Source of the DNA: Panorpa germanica
Taxonomy: Eukaryota > Arthropoda > Insecta > Mecoptera > Panorpidae
Reading direction: 5' to 3'
Assembly (NCBI GenBank): GCA_963678705.1
Contig: OY783203.1
Coordinates: forward strand, 1,736,001 to 1,800,000
Length of the DNA: 64,000 nt
Below, in pieces: positions 31,874-45,229 of this stretch (positions are counted from its first letter, which is position 1; each line of letters begins with the position of its first letter). Made by a program: the position numbers and the translations under genes. The notes under the pieces were generated by a model. The model was not told the origin of the DNA. It made no database searches and saw only the letters and a program-made list of their open reading frames with translations.

Positions 31874-34647
31874 AGGATTATGACGTATATCAAATATTTT
31901 AAATTAATTCGAACTTTTAATACATTATAATTCCGCTAAGATAACATAAACATCGAACTCTAATTGTTCTAATTATGAAAAACTGACAATTATAAAAGTG
32001 ATAAGTACAAAATGAAATTTTTATTGATGTCGATTAGGTCATATCTCAAGGAAGAACTACTTAATCCTTTTGGAGAATGAGTTCTTGAATGGTGAACGCT
32101 TACGAATGCCGTGACATTATGCTGTTAGGAAAAGGTAGCAGTTTAAAATCGTGAGACCCTTATACTACTGAAAAGGAATTGAAGAAATTCTAACACTTTA
32201 CAAAGGCACATGTCAAAGTATGATTTCTTCAACGGAAATTCTATTTACATAAATCTTGGATATTTATGAATACTTGGTTGAGTATGAAATGTGTTATAAA
32301 AGTATAACTCTTTAATCCATTATAAATATATGTTTTCAGATAAATGATCTATTAAAGCTTATTTCATTACAAATACGTATGTGACAGGCAGATTAATAGA
32401 AGTGTTTTGCGGCCACGTGAGTCAAATATTCGCTCTGTCTTTAACACTCCTTGATGAGATTTAGGAGATCGTTTGGATAGTCTTCCTGTGAAAAGCTGAA
32501 AACGTCTTACTCTTCTACGTTATCCACCTTTCACATAGTCTGTATAGGGAAGTCTCTTATTAGATATCTACCTTGTTCAGGTGTTTTTCCAGATAACTGT
32601 TTGTTATTTGGTTAAAATTCTAACACTGTTCTAATTTCAGTTCTATTAGACTCAAGGATTTATCAGTGAGATGGTGCGAGCCTTCTATTTGCATGGCCAC
32701 ACTTCTCTTAACAATTAATGTACTCCTTGATAATTCGCCTGTGTTTGGTCTCATTTGTTACTCAGTAGGGAGCTAATCAGATCCGTTGTAACAGGATTTG
32801 GTGATATTCACGAACAATTCTTAATGTAATATACGTAAGTATAACTCTAAGTGCTCTTTAAACATTACCTGCTAAAAACAAAACATGGATAATTTCTTAC
32901 TAAGTCCATGTCATATTTTACTTAAATTTTGCTTAAATCTAATTATAAAGATACCTTAATCTTTAAAAGGGATTTCTTATGATTTCGTAATCCTAAAAAG
33001 AGTCTTCTTAAAAAGATTTATGACTAAGTTAAAGCACAAGAAGGTTAAATAGGTCACAAAACGTAGGTAAATTAGATAACTTTATTTACTTGCCAGATAA
33101 CTATTAGGACAAGATTGAAAACACGTAATTATGTTAATGAAAAGATTAGTAATTATGTAAATATTTGAAAGCAAAGAAAATTTTTAAAATCTAATTGTTC
33201 TCATCGATTATTTTGATTTAATGTCATTATTATCTTAAAAGAATTTGTAAATATAAATTATAAATGTGTTCTCATTTTAGTGATAATGGTTATTCAGAAT
33301 TGATGTACTCTCATAAATATTTAAAAAAAGTCAAGCGATGAAGCGATGCTTCAAATCATCTTGGGGAACTAGATTTCTTCCAACTCAGACTCCAGACTGA
33401 TGGCTCTATAAGAATACCTTTGAATGTAACGTGGAAGTGAAAAAAAGTAGAAAGGAAAGCGTATGAACTAGTGGTATCTGTATGTTTACTCGTACTAAAA
33501 ATATTGCTATCGCGTCAGTACCATTTATATGATACTTGCATTAAAAAGCAACTACACTTCAACATAATCACATGGCATAATCATGCGCACGCACTATTCC
33601 CCTCCACTCTTCTCTTCTATTCAATAACTCAATGACTAACTCGTACTATGCAATTCTGATACGTAATATATTTTTTGTAACTTAAAATAAAATGATTATC
33701 TCGCTAAACACAAAGTTACCTTGCATGTAATGTTTTTACGAAATCTAGTAATATTTAATCAAAAAAGGTCTAAGTAAAGTTCCTTGTGAATGATTTCTTC
33801 TGATTTTGTAATCTTTAAAATCGTCTTCTTAAGAAGTTTTATGATTATGTTAATAGGTAAAATGGTGAAATCTGTAACGGTACTTTTTTATTTATATTGT
33901 TCAGCGTTTTGGAATATAATGCATATAGTTTTTCATATAATTTATTTCCATAAAAACCTTAAAATAACGATAACGAAATTAAATTTTCAAATACTACTTA
34001 AATAATTTTCAACAGAAATCAGGTTCCTGTAAAGACGTTGTTGTTAAATAAATAAATAAATAATAATGTATCAGATAAGCTTTTACTTTTTAATTTTTAA
34101 ATATTTATTTGAGTGTATTAACTTAGATTAGTTATTATCATTTCTTCTAAATAATTTCCCACATTAAATCGATCTGTTTAATAAAATCAATTAAACACAG
34201 TCAATATCAAAACATAATTACATTCTCAACTAGTTCAAGACTCAAATTATGCTAAGTATGACAGAGTTGCAGTTCATTTTAGTTCAAATCAATATCAATA
34301 TATCTACTTTAAGTTTATACTTCTCTTTAGATGTTTTCTGCATTGCATGTCGACAAACGTTGTGTAATATGTATAGAGGAACATAAATAATTCCGTAGTT
34401 CACTTGCAGCTTGTTCTGACTTGCTCACTGACACCAAAACGCCAACGACGCAGCATTAAAACTGAACGCAGCACTGCTCCAACATTTAGCCATATATTGT
34501 ACAAAGCCTTATTCAACTCTAAAAATATTATGTACCGGTAAAATTGTGACCTCATATATATCAATTACACTTCTACTTAATAACTTTCTTGTGGTGTATA
34601 TACATGATAAATTTAACTTAATAAGAACTAGTTTTATTTGAATACTA
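31874..34647. other. AT-rich noncoding DNA upstream of the Y-box gene
   Basis: No supported gene or repeat. The frame at 33790-34005 (+) is AT-rich and hydrophobic without a domain. A short (aaat)n run lies at about 34050-34066. Confidence 0.4.
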
Positions 34648-34727
34648 ATTAACCCAGAAAATGGTGCGGGGATCGAATCCGAAGACACAGCAGTCAATAT
34701 CAAGCATAGATGCTCTCGCCCACTGCC
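34648..34727 (-). mobile_element. SINE head fragment
   Basis: On the minus strand it has the A-box side (complement of gatgctctcgcccactg) and a B-box variant, the complement of ggggatcgaatcc. It ends at the complement of aacccagaaaatg. The body is absent. A block gagacaccttgtata just to the right (about 34743) resembles one tip of a mariner MITE, without a partner. Confidence 0.65.
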
Positions 34728-37213
34728 TGAGGAAGGTCTTTTGAGACACCTTGTATAATACCAAATATATTTAAGAAACTATCGAATTAAAAGAAGAACG
34801 AAATACTGATAATATTATTGTTAGCAGATATAATGATTGGTGCAATATTTTGACAATTTTGACTTTATCCTCCTAAATGTACGACGTTTGAATATATCAT
34901 CAAAAGCAGCAAAGGCCTTAGGGAGTTCATCTGTTGGAATTTACCCTCAAAAGTAGTAAATTCTTAGGGGGATACAAGAGTTAAGGGGCTACATGTAACA
35001 AACATTACATGTAATTTACTCTTGTGTTATATCTGACACAGACTCGTACATTTATTTTGTAACTATGATATGTACACTACGTTCTTTCTTAAATTCAATT
35101 TTTTATCATATACATTAGTGAAAAGATTTTCTGCATACTGCATACGTTTTGAACAATAACTTCATTGCTATAAAACTATACTATATATTAATAAAGTTTG
35201 AATAAATCTTTATAATCATATACTTAGTACAGTTTTATAGAATTTAAAACTAAAGAGCCCACCCAATTGATGCAGGAATGTAATTTAACTGGAAAGTACA
35301 GTGTGAGCTGAAATGTAGTAGTCATATCAAGTTTTCAGACTCAAACGCATTGGAGGGTGGCGACATAAATATGATATTACGTTTCCAGTAAATAAAGTAT
35401 TTCATTTTATATTTTATTGTATAATCAGGTATATAACAACGTCCTTGAAAAAATATGAACATTTAAAAATTATTTACATTTTCATCAGACCAAATACTGT
35501 TACAGAAAATATGACTGAGAGTAATACATGAATAGATCTGTACTAAACCTATAAAAATACAAACATGTTTTGATCAGAGATAATGTAATTACATATTACT
35601 TTATCGTTTTTTTTAATTTCAATTTGAATTTGCCGCTATGACATAACGTACCATATTATTAATGTTAAACCCTGTCTACGATTAGTCATTGCTGTCTACT
35701 ACGCCTTATAATTTAAATGTGGCAGCACTAATTTGACGTTTAACAAATTTAGTGATTTGAATCTTAAACAAATAACATGTCCACGAAAAGTGAAATACGT
35801 TATTTGTAAATTCTATGAAAATATTAGTGACTGTGTAATTTGTAATATTACTATCTATTATTAATGTCAATTAAATTTTGAGATAAAGACAATATATTTT
35901 GTGTGTTAAGTGTTAACCTACAAATATTAATAACCGGACTTGTTTTGTGTTACTGAGTTTTGTGAAATGGTGCGGTATTTTAAGAGTTAAATATATTACT
36001 ATAATAACTGTTATAACTATATATTATAACTAATATATATATATTGTTTATTGTGTAAAGTTGTTTTATCATAAACTAACACAGGGGCTACTAATTAAAG
36101 TGATAACCAGAAGTGTTGGATGCGGCATTTTACAATTATCTACATATATATAGAGTATTATATATAGAAAGAGGCACAGGTAATCATAAATACATAATTA
36201 TTAAAGTACCATGTATAATATAAAATATAGATGATATTAGGAAGTGTGAAACTATACATGCAGATACCTTTTAAGAATTTGATCAAATTCCACACATATA
36301 AAGTATCTGATATATGTAGATATATTAGAATAATCATTGGCTGGGATTTATTCACTTATCCTATAAATTGATCTTCAATTAAAATGACATTAAAGAAATC
36401 AACTTACAAATTAATCACAAGACTAGCATTTTTTTCTAAATGTCAGTAGCTGTCAGTAGCAGATATGGTTTAAAATAAATAAATATGTACTCGTACATAT
36501 GTTTTGTAGGTTTTGTTATTTCTTCTGTTATAGTTTGTTACAAAAGAATTCTATGTAGCAGAAAATAATATATGTAATCTACTTCTGTCACTGCTGTCAA
36601 TGCTGTATTAAATCAACAATATGGCTTGTTCAACATCAACATTATGAGAGCAGCTCTAGAATTATTGGAAATGTAGTGCAGATCTTTGGTTAGAATATTA
36701 TTATATCTAGGTATTATGTGTTTTAATTACATCATTCCAGATTACTTAAATTTATACTGAATACTCAGAGGCAGGAATTTGTTTTGCAAAACACTCGATG
36801 GTTCTGATTTTATTATATGCTTTAGATTTAGAATTTGTTGTTATTTTATTATAAATTAAATCTTGTGTAGATTTGTCATAAGATTTAGAGGTGTTATCAT
36901 CGGACGTATAGAAATAATTAGATAATTATAAATGTAATTCAAAATAAGCGCGTCAGCGAAATAAGGTTAGTTTTCGGTCTTCATTAAAGACGCAAATCAG
37001 ACCCTGGTCTAAATGCATTTCGACAAAGACTAGAGATCTCGATAATAGCTAGTTAAATACGTATGTAATACGAATATCCTTGTATGTCTCCATTAACAAT
37101 GTTTTCGTGGAAATTACATTTGTACGTCAAATGTCATTTACTTAGGGTCGACTTCATGGGGGGCCAATCTACGTCTCTGCGTCATTCAAGTGAACGGGCT
37201 AAATGCAATATAT
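34728..37213. other. AT-rich noncoding DNA
   Basis: No gene is supported. The frame at 36158-36355 (-) is AT-rich with no domain. Short TA runs occur at 36015-36050 and 36140-36165. Confidence 0.4.
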
Positions 37214-37244
37214 CGCACTACGGGGGTCTGCAACCCGTAGTGTG
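37214..37244. other. Small strong hairpin
   Basis: The arms cgcactacggg (37214-37224) and cccgtagtgtg (37234-37244) pair over 11 positions with one G-T wobble, around a 9-base loop. The flanks (cgggct left, gcaatggggg right) are also GC-richer than the neighbourhood. No gene or known element accounts for it. Confidence 0.6.
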
Positions 37245-37419
37245 ACGCAATGGGGGTAAGATTTAAAAAATAATTATCTCGTTATTCGTTAAACGTCAGA
37301 AATTGAGGGTAACTAGAATCACAGAAATATATAAAACGATTCAATTAACAATATATATGTAGAAAATAATTTACTTTTGAACCTGCGATTATTTTCATTA
37401 AATATTAGGTTAATCTTTC

Positions 37420-37560
37420 TTTAAATTATTTAATGTCGGCCTATTGTCAATGCTGAGTACTTTTACCTACGATCTCGTATTATATTGGCAGTTGTTATGA
37501 TGTTGTGGACACAGAAGAAAATAGCGCTGGTCCGGGGATCTAACCTAGGTCTCCCGTCTA
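37420..37560 (-). mobile_element. SINE fragment with internal deletion
   Basis: It begins with the body end (taatgtcggcctattgtcaa, cctacgatctcgtat) and jumps to the block gaaaatagcgctggtccggg. The middle and the tRNA-like head are lost. Confidence 0.6.
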
Positions 37561-37696
37561 GGTCTAACCTTCATATTTACTCCATCTGTTTCGTTGTTGT
37601 TAGCGTTGTCTCTGCTTGTTCGATATGTTCATAAGGTGTTGTTGGTTCTCTCTTTCTCTCTACAATAATATGGACTGGTATTAACACTTACTAACT

Positions 37697-37797
37697 GAAC
37701 AGTGACCGAAAGCGATGATTCTTGACGTCAGACAGCTGTGTCTTCAGCTTAGACTTCCAGATCACGGACATATTTTCTGGATTTGGTTGTTGTAAAT
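37697..37797 (+). mobile_element. SINE head fragment
   Basis: The block gaacagtgaccgaaagcgat, then cagctgtgtcttcagctt and ttttctggatttggttgttg, follows the family order in forward orientation. The B box is degenerate. Confidence 0.65.
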
Positions 37798-38765
37798 ATT
37801 AGCTGAATATTCGTTTAATAAATATATATTATACAAGCATTTAAATAACAGTCAATATATACAGTCGTTGAGATTTCTGAGAAAAAACATAACACAATGG
37901 CTTGACAAATGAACCGATTAAGATTTAGACAGAAAATTTGGTTTGGTTTAAATCATGAAACACTCGAATTCAATTAAAACTGGGAATCCAACGCGTTAAC
38001 ACACTATCCAGACTTCACAACCTAAACAAAATTACATTTATTAAATATTTAAATGTATTTCTAATAAAACTTGTGTGATGTGAACGACGATCAGCAAGCT
38101 CTGGTTAGACCATCCTAAATTTTGATGGCGTGGTTACAGCGATTTGTTGGTAAAATATTCGAAAGGTCAGATGTTATAATATACAAGTTAATAGAATATA
38201 GTATAGGTTAAAGGTTAAAGTATCACTCAGCTTTATTGATACGTGGTATATAGTTTGTATAAACATATTGAAGTATCAAACCATCCTCAACAACTTCTGG
38301 ATTTTATACATTACTAACGCAAACAATTTTGCTTACCTCGCAAAATAACTAATGGTATCTCTTATGAACACCACATAGTATTTGGTATTAGAAACCTTAC
38401 TTTTACCTTTTTTATTTAGAGTCTTAAGGCGATTTCAACATCAAGGTTATGTTCGCCTGAAGTTGTTTTGTTTTGGTAAAATTTGGTTCAATAAGTTAAT
38501 TTCAGTTAGGAACTGAACCACTTTCTGATGTTTTTCCTGATTGTCTGCAAGCATGTCCTTTAGGTCACCACGGATACTGTGTTTTGATCCGTTGGGCTTA
38601 CTATTGTGGGAAGGTTGCTAGGAGATGATAGACTGTCATTTGCGTCTGATATTGCAATTTGGAGATGTAGTTGTGTTTATTAAACGTTGATGCGTTATGA
38701 GTTCTTATCTTAATTAGTTTTGTCTATTATTTATTATTTTTTTACCTAATTATGTATGTATATAA
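37798..38765. other. Noncoding DNA
   Basis: No gene or repeat recognised between the two SINE fragments. Confidence 0.4.
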
Positions 38766-38857
38766 TAATTAAATTTGATAATAACCAAACATAGAAAATA
38801 GAATACTGGTCCGAGGCAGTCGGCGTCAAATACTAATGCTCTCGTTACTGTGTCATC
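38766..38857 (-). mobile_element. SINE head fragment
   Basis: It runs from aattaaatttgataataacc to tgctctcgttactgtg, with the B box mostly deleted (ggtccgaggcagtc). Only the head and start of the body remain. Confidence 0.65.
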
Positions 38858-40534
38858 TAAACAGCTTTAGCAACGTGAGAAAACGTAAATTTTTGTTATA
38901 TAAACTGACATTATATTAATCAACGAGTATTTAAATTTATGTAAAAGGTAAATTTTGTTATGTTGAAGAAATTTAACTGTGTTTTCCTGAATTTGGAAAA
39001 TTTGGCGGGATATTTTAAAGAATCGTAATTTTTATAACTTGGAACTGCGTCTAGGTCAAGTTTCTTCACTTCCGGTTCCGATTCGGATCTGCGCGACTGT
39101 TTTCGCTAGACGCGAAGTCGGATGTCGCCTATTGATTCAGAATTTACAGACACACTCGTAGCTTGTAGCAAAAGCTGTGCTTTAAGCGCTGCAATTTTCT
39201 CTAAACGACCTGCTTGCTGCATTATGGGGTTCTATTTTTTTTACGAGTTGTATCGTGCTATGAACCATACTGAAATACAAACGTGACGTATGTACGAGTT
39301 ATAGCTCCGAGGAAAATAACATTAACTCGAAATATTTAGAATGTTATCGCTAGAAATATTTCGTGACAGGCAAAAGTAACTAGAGCTTTAATGATTCACG
39401 TATATATTATATACTCGTGCATCGGCAGAAATTGTAAATAGATAACTAGATACAAGAGAATATAGTTCAACGGGTATATATAATTGATCTAATTTAGAAA
39501 ATTTGAAAATGACGTTTTACAGTTAACAGTGATGTTTAACCTTATTTCCTTCCATTTACAAAAATGAAAAGTAAAGCGCTTTTTTAAAAAAAATGTCACG
39601 TCGTATTTTTTCTGATACGGTGGCCACTATATTCTAAAAACAACTGAATGAATTTACATAAAATTTTATACAGCATATTCTAGGTATTAAAAATTTGTGC
39701 TTGATCAAATGATGATGAAGGAAGATAAACGAGATACAGTTTTTAATAGAAAGAAATGAATTGAATTAGATTTTAATCAATTGTTAACTTAAATAATGAA
39801 ATGAGAAATAAATGTAAACAGATTGTAAGGCTAAAAACGCATATACAATAAATTGAAATACATACATACAAGTAGCGATTTGTGCCTCAAAACTTGTTAC
39901 AAAATTTCAGAAACTGTCATGTGAAATTTGAAAAGTAATAAAAAGCCTTTGATCAGGCGTAAGCTACACTAATAAACTAACAGTTTTTATTTGGTTTGTT
40001 GATTTTAGATAAACCACTAAAAAGTACTAATGACCGCAACTAGGTCTTGAATTATTATCCTTTCTGAAATTTACGTGAAAGTTGCTTAAAATATACAGTA
40101 AAAACTTTAAATTAAGTAAAAAAAACACTATACTATGAAACCCCTTAAGGATCTCTGTGCTATGGTTTGTTTTATTAATACATTTACGCCTCATTTTATC
40201 CTATATTACTCTTCATATTTTATTATGAAAGACGTAACTCTGGTACGTCAGCAAGTTAACGTAAATAAATGACTGCAGCAGCATTTTGCTTTTGAAGTAA
40301 ATTAGTGCTAGCAGTGATGTTTGAATCCACACTACGTTCGCCGTTCTTCCAGCTCGTTAAATGCTTCAAACGTGGTACAGACTACGTTTTAGAATAGTGT
40401 TTCTAAACTATTTTTGAAATAGAAAAGAACAGAAAAAATTTATTTTCAAAAGAGTGGCAACGATACTGAACGCGAAATGTCAAGCCAAGAAATATAGTTT
40501 TCAAAAGTATGTAAAAAGTAAATGGATTTTAATA
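38858..40534. other. Noncoding DNA
   Basis: No gene recognised. The 39050-39240 segment is somewhat GC-richer and CpG-containing (cttccggttccgattcggat near 39069) but has no frame, splice pattern or promoter motif I can support. Confidence 0.35.
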
Positions 40535-40665
40535 CTATAGTCCAAATCACGAGAGTTCGGCGGAGACTTATACTTAAAAGAGGTTATAAGAGCGGTATAA
40601 ATCTATAATACGATAATGAATTTTATCTTATTTGTTACACATTACACATTATAGAAAAATAAGTG
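40535..40665 (+). mobile_element. MITE family D, one-ended copy
   Basis: The start tatagtccaaatcacgagag, then ttcggcggagactta and gttataagagcggtataaa, matches the inverted complement of the right half of the element at 58387-58606. The other terminal repeat was not found, so this is a truncated copy. Confidence 0.6.
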
Positions 40666-40789
40666 AGCCAGTGTTTTTCAGTTATATCGGCAGTTTATAT
40701 CCCGCAACTTGTTTTAAGTATGAGTCGTTAAAATGGGTCTTATATAGACGACATTTAAATAATAAACCTTAATTGTCGTTTTATAAGAC

Positions 40790-41072
40790 AATATCTCCAA
40801 TTTTATAAGGAATTGTAAATTTTTAATCAAACTTATGTGTTGCTCTGAAATCAAAGAAACGACATTTAAAGTTTATTAATTAAATTGTCAATTCCTTGTT
40901 ATCTGATTTTATAATAACTTAATAATATGCATAGTGAGTTCTGTCGACTATAAATATGAACTGTGTTGCCCGATTTTCCTCACAACGTCCATGAGTATAT
41001 GGTCACTGTTTTACCGACAGATGAGCTTTGTACCAACTAAAGAAATATAATTTCTTTACATATATAATGGTA
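40790..41072 (+). repeat. Dispersed repeat A, copy 1
   Basis: It shares aatcaaacttatgtgttgct, ctgaaatcaaagaaacgac, gacatttaaagtttatta and a final aaagaaatataatttctttac with two other copies at 41.8 and 47.6 kb. It lacks a 90-base internal segment that the other two have. No terminal inverted repeat or coding frame was found. Confidence 0.8.
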
Positions 41073-41809
41073 TATGGTGTTAAATATATTTTGATTATAT
41101 ACCGTATTCGCGCTTTTATAATTTAACACATGTAATTAGTATACGGAACACTGAATTTTCCGCGGAACATTCTTTAAGAACCACTGTTCTAGATTCATAT
41201 CCTGCAAAGGTACTCGTGATAAATTTTGCGCATCTTTTAATGATCCCTGCATATGTTCTACTGGTATATAGACTAGAAATGAAAGCCTGTGTTCAGGTTT
41301 ATAGCAGAAACCTAAAAGCGAAATTATTTTGTTTGTTAAATTCAGATTTAACAAGATATTTCCAGCTTTTTCCTTTTTTTATTCACTAAAACATACTGTG
41401 CCGTGAAGCCGTAAAACCGTTTTTCTTTTTCAAATGAATAAAAATAATAATAAAGTAAAACGTACATAACTTATTTGAATATTTAGGCTCTAAACGATAC
41501 CCGATAAAGGTAACTATCGAAAGTTACCAGGCTGTAGGCAATCAGTCAGAGAGCTAGGGAATTGATTACTGACTGTGTTCTCACAATAAAAATAGTACTA
41601 ATTTTTTATTCATTGATGTAATCAATAGCACGTGATACATTAAAACCTGCAAAACATCAGTTCTTAGAAATATGATATTTACTTGTAAGTCGTATATAGT
41701 TATAACTAGATTCTATGAATATTTGTTTATATTATTGACGTTTCAAGGTCAGTTACAGTGTAGCTGCTTTATTATAAGAGACCAATAACACTTTCACTAG
41801 CTCAAATTC

Positions 41810-42090
41810 AATATCTTCAATTTTATTAGGAATTGTACATTTTTAATCAAACTTATGTGTTGCTCTGAAATCAAAGACTTTTATTTTAGTAATTTTCCTA
41901 CACATTATAATAATTACACTGTTTAACTTAAATCATACTACATGTAATCAAAGAAACGACATTTAAAGTTTATTATTTGAATTGTCTAATTTTTTATGAA
42001 CTTAACATTATTGCTCACAACGTCATCTATGAAGTCCATGCTTTGTACCATCGAAAGAAATATAATTTCTTTACATATATATGTATATTA
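41810..42090 (+). repeat. Dispersed repeat A, copy 2
   Basis: This has the same left block as copy 1, then ttttattttagtaatttt with taacttaaatcatacta, which copy 1 lacks, then gacatttaaagtttatta and the shared right end aaagaaatataatttctttac. The region equivalent to the ctgtcgact block of copies 1 and 3 is deleted. Confidence 0.8.
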
Positions 42091-42745
42091 TACTCGTACT
42101 TTATATAAGTAAGTTTCAATCGATGTAAAGAATGCAAGGTCCTTTCTTCTTTTATTATCCTTCGATAATATGCTTTTGTTTCTCTTTTGCATTGCATTGT
42201 ATATGTATGAATTACTCTATACTGTTTTATATATGTATGTGTATTCGTATATTACTTGTAAAGTAATAACGTAAACTTGTGTATCAGCTGTGTTCCGGGT
42301 TCCAGGTTTCAAATACTCAAACGCTTGGTATCTTGCAAAAGCTCCAGGCTCCAGAGCTTTGGAATGCCAGTTATTTCAGCTGGGCTTTGCATTTTGTAAA
42401 TAACATGAAGCTTAGCTGAATGTCATTGCGACTCTGTTGGAATTTTAGGCAAGGGCTGATGGTATTATTGAAATAGCTAAAATATGTATATGAGGTTTGT
42501 TTGAATAAAAAATTCGGGTTCTATAAGCCTGAAATTGTTTGTTTTTTAAGAGGGTGAGTGCCGAATATGTATGAATTATAATTTTATTCATGTATTTTAT
42601 TAAAGTAACGATAATGGTTTCAAATGTTTTGAGAATAGCAACCAACGGGTATACGATGTTGTTTTAATATCAACGATTATACCTTGTTCGCTGAACCACG
42701 TTCCACTTGGTCACTGGAGGAAACAGCAACATTTAATATACCATA
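42091..42745. other. Noncoding DNA
   Basis: No gene is supported. The frame at 42445-42645 (-) has no domain. Confidence 0.4.
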
Positions 42746-42921
42746 CAGGCTCGGATTTGAGGCTCGGATTCGAGGCTACCGCCCCGGGGCCTCCACAGTA
42801 AAGATAAAAGCAATGAATTTTTGAAAGACTTCACGGAAAAAAATTGTTCCTTTTATTCAGAAAATAGGGGCCTCCGCTCCTTCGTTGCCGCAGGGCCTCT
42901 ACACCTCTAAATCTGACCCTG
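42746..42921. mobile_element. hAT-like MITE (degenerate)
   Basis: The left end caggctcggatttgaggct and the right end, read inverted (cagggtcagatttagaggtg), match at most positions, and both are followed by a ggcctcc/ggccc GC block. The CAGG tip with a GGATTTAG-like continuation is seen in hAT-type elements. A clear 8 bp duplication is not visible, so the class is tentative. There is no transposase. Confidence 0.5.
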
Positions 42922-43338
42922 ACCCCCTCAGTTGTTCAGTAATTCAGTAAAATATTACGACGATATCATATATTAATTAAAATAATATTAAATATTAATA
43001 GGTAAGAACTTCTGTTTGTTTATCAAATTGGTGGCTTTTCTGATCTATACGAATATGTTAAGGTGACATGCGTTTAACTGTTGATGACTTAATTCCGTTT
43101 ATAATATTCTCCACACATAGATTTTTATTTATTTGGCATTTATTTAAATAGCAACAAAAAACTTATTTTAAATATTAATTATGTAAGAAAAAACAACTCA
43201 AGCATGTTTACAGCGCGGCATGACTAAAAATACCGCTGCATGTACAATCAATATTTGTTTACTGTATCATTTTTATATAGCTATATTAGCGAAATGGCCA
43301 ACTTTTGTTTAGAAGGAGCCACTTATGAAAAACTTTAT
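42922..43338. other. Noncoding DNA
   Basis: AT-rich, with no gene or repeat recognised. Confidence 0.4.
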
Positions 43339-43435
43339 CCGCCTTACAAATAAACCTATTGTAAAATTTGTACCAGTTGTTTATCATGTATATCAGTTTA
43401 TACCTGGTATTTTAACAGGTTTATTTGTAAGGCGG
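43339..43435. mobile_element. 97 bp fold-back element with perfect 19 bp arms
   Basis: The ends ccgccttacaaataaacct and aggtttatttgtaaggcgg are exact inverted complements. Inner sequences (gtaccag / ctggtat and the gtttatcatg, catgtatatc region) give further imperfect pairing toward the centre. As DNA it looks like a tiny MITE; as RNA it would form a long hairpin. The perfect arms suggest it is young or constrained. It ends 21 bases before the TTAA of the piggyBac-like element. Confidence 0.75.
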
Positions 43436-43456
43436 TAAGAGTTCATGAAGCGATAT

Positions 43457-44264
43457 TTAACCCTGCGTGTATACACTGGGTCTTTTAAGGAACAGTTAAA
43501 ATTTCAAACTCCTATTTCTCTTTCATGAGTACACAGCGCGCTTCACCTATGCCCCCAAAAAATCTAGGTAGTGGTAGGGACTCAAGGTTCCAGCAGCGTC
43601 CGGATCTGGCAGTTTACCGGCAAAGGCGAGCCAGTGAAACTTGCCTAAAAGGGTCAGTATACAAACGACGTTAGTAATTTCCAATGTTAGTAAATGCACT
43701 TTTTTTTGCTTTTGTCGTTGTTTTACAGTTTTTTCATGGTTAAAATAAATGTTTTATGTAATTTAATATATTAATTTTTAGATTATATATATAGATTTTT
43801 TTTTATTAGTTCATCTTTTTACTACTATAAGTTTTTGAAGATGGGTGACAATTCAACGATTGCGCCCCGTAAATTCTCTTTTTGACACTAATTATTATTA
43901 ACTATTATTAATTATTATTTCATAACCTTTGTATTTTCATCAATAAAAACTTATTTTCTGCCGAATAATCACCGTTCCAATCACAAGTCTACAACCGTTT
44001 TTCTTAATATTTGTTTGTTATAAAGTTATGAATTTTTTACCAATATTCCGTTTTTTCCGCGTTTTTCACTATTTGTGAATTTTTATTAACAACGGTTTTA
44101 AACTTTGGACTTTGTCAACTTCCGGACCATGAAGTAGACACTTCAAGAAGTAATCCAGAATTTTTTCAGATTTTTTGAAAGCTTATAAAACTGGAAAAAC
44201 TCAATTCAAAGACCCAGTGTACACACCATGACTCGAAAAATATAATGTTCACACGGAGGGTTAA
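43457..44264. mobile_element. piggyBac-like MITE, copy 1
   Basis: An 800 bp element (43461-44260) bounded by TTAA on both sides. Its tips are ccctgcgtgt and, inverted, ccctccgtgt; inside them a second inverted pair, tacactgggtc / gacccagtgta, lies about 10 bases from the left end and 35 from the right. TTAA duplication and CCCT tips are the signature of piggyBac elements. No transposase is present, so it depends on another element. Relative to copy 2 it has a different segment at about 43584-43665 and lacks about 90 bp near 43945. Confidence 0.85.
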
Positions 44265-45229
44265 GAATCCAAGTACCAATTACCTTATAGAATTTAAGGA
44301 TCTCAGGATCAGAATGGACCATCCATAAATTACATCAAATTTCCTGCAATTCTGACCCCTTCCTCCCGTGGTTGTCATATTTCGCGGAACCTACCTACCT
44401 TTATTTATATAAATTTATATTTTTTTCAGGAAATTACGTTTTTTTTTTTTTAATTTCAACTTCTAAATCTTGTTCTTTGTTTTTTGCTGAATTTTTTGAA
44501 AATCGTAGCCGTAGTTTTTCCATGCCTGCAAATATTAATTCCCGTGTTTTCCGGGGCTGTTCGGCGCATTGCTGAATTTGCTGAGGCATGCTTCACCAGA
44601 CGTTACGGCGCCGACCACTAGCGTCGGGACGTCGGGGTAGTGTCCTAGCGTCAGGCTTCGGCGCTCTGGTTTTTGCTTTGCTGTAAATGTTCAACACGAT
44701 AAAGCCACTCAATTTCCGTAAAGAGACCTGACTAAGGGAAAACATTCAAAATTTGTTTGTAACTGTAAATCAATTCGATTCTTTATTTTCTATTCGTTTC
44801 TAACATTTGGCTTCCGTTTGGCTATAGCTTATAGAGGAGATATTGAAAATAAAAGTGGGTTTCTACTAGGACGAAAAATAGAGATGATAATGTAATATTT
44901 ACATCAATTTGTGGTTTAAAATACGTTTAATAACCTATCACTTAGAATAAAATTCCTCGACACGGAAAAAACGCTTTTGACGGCCTCTTGGAATATTATA
45001 TTTTCTATGAACTAAAATTCTCAGCGACTCAACATAAGAAGGGGGAAGGGAGTACACTTCAAAAAAATCGCTTGATGTGAATTTAGATTTTTGGTTTTTG
45101 TTGTACTAGAAACTTCATGTCCTACGAGTCAAAACCAGTTGTTCTATTAAAATATCTATTATTTTCATTGTCAACTCAACTTTTATTCCTTTCAATAAAT
45201 CATCTTTTTAATCGTCTTCGACAGCGTAG
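44265..45229. other. Noncoding DNA
   Basis: No gene is supported. The 67-codon frame at 44372-44575 (+) has no domain. A GC-richer stretch at 44600-44680 contains repeated gcgtcgggacg/gtcgggg-like blocks. Confidence 0.35.

Noticed and set aside
34740..34760. Second mariner MITE
   Set aside because: Only one tip-like block (gagacaccttgtata) is present and no inverted partner was found nearby.
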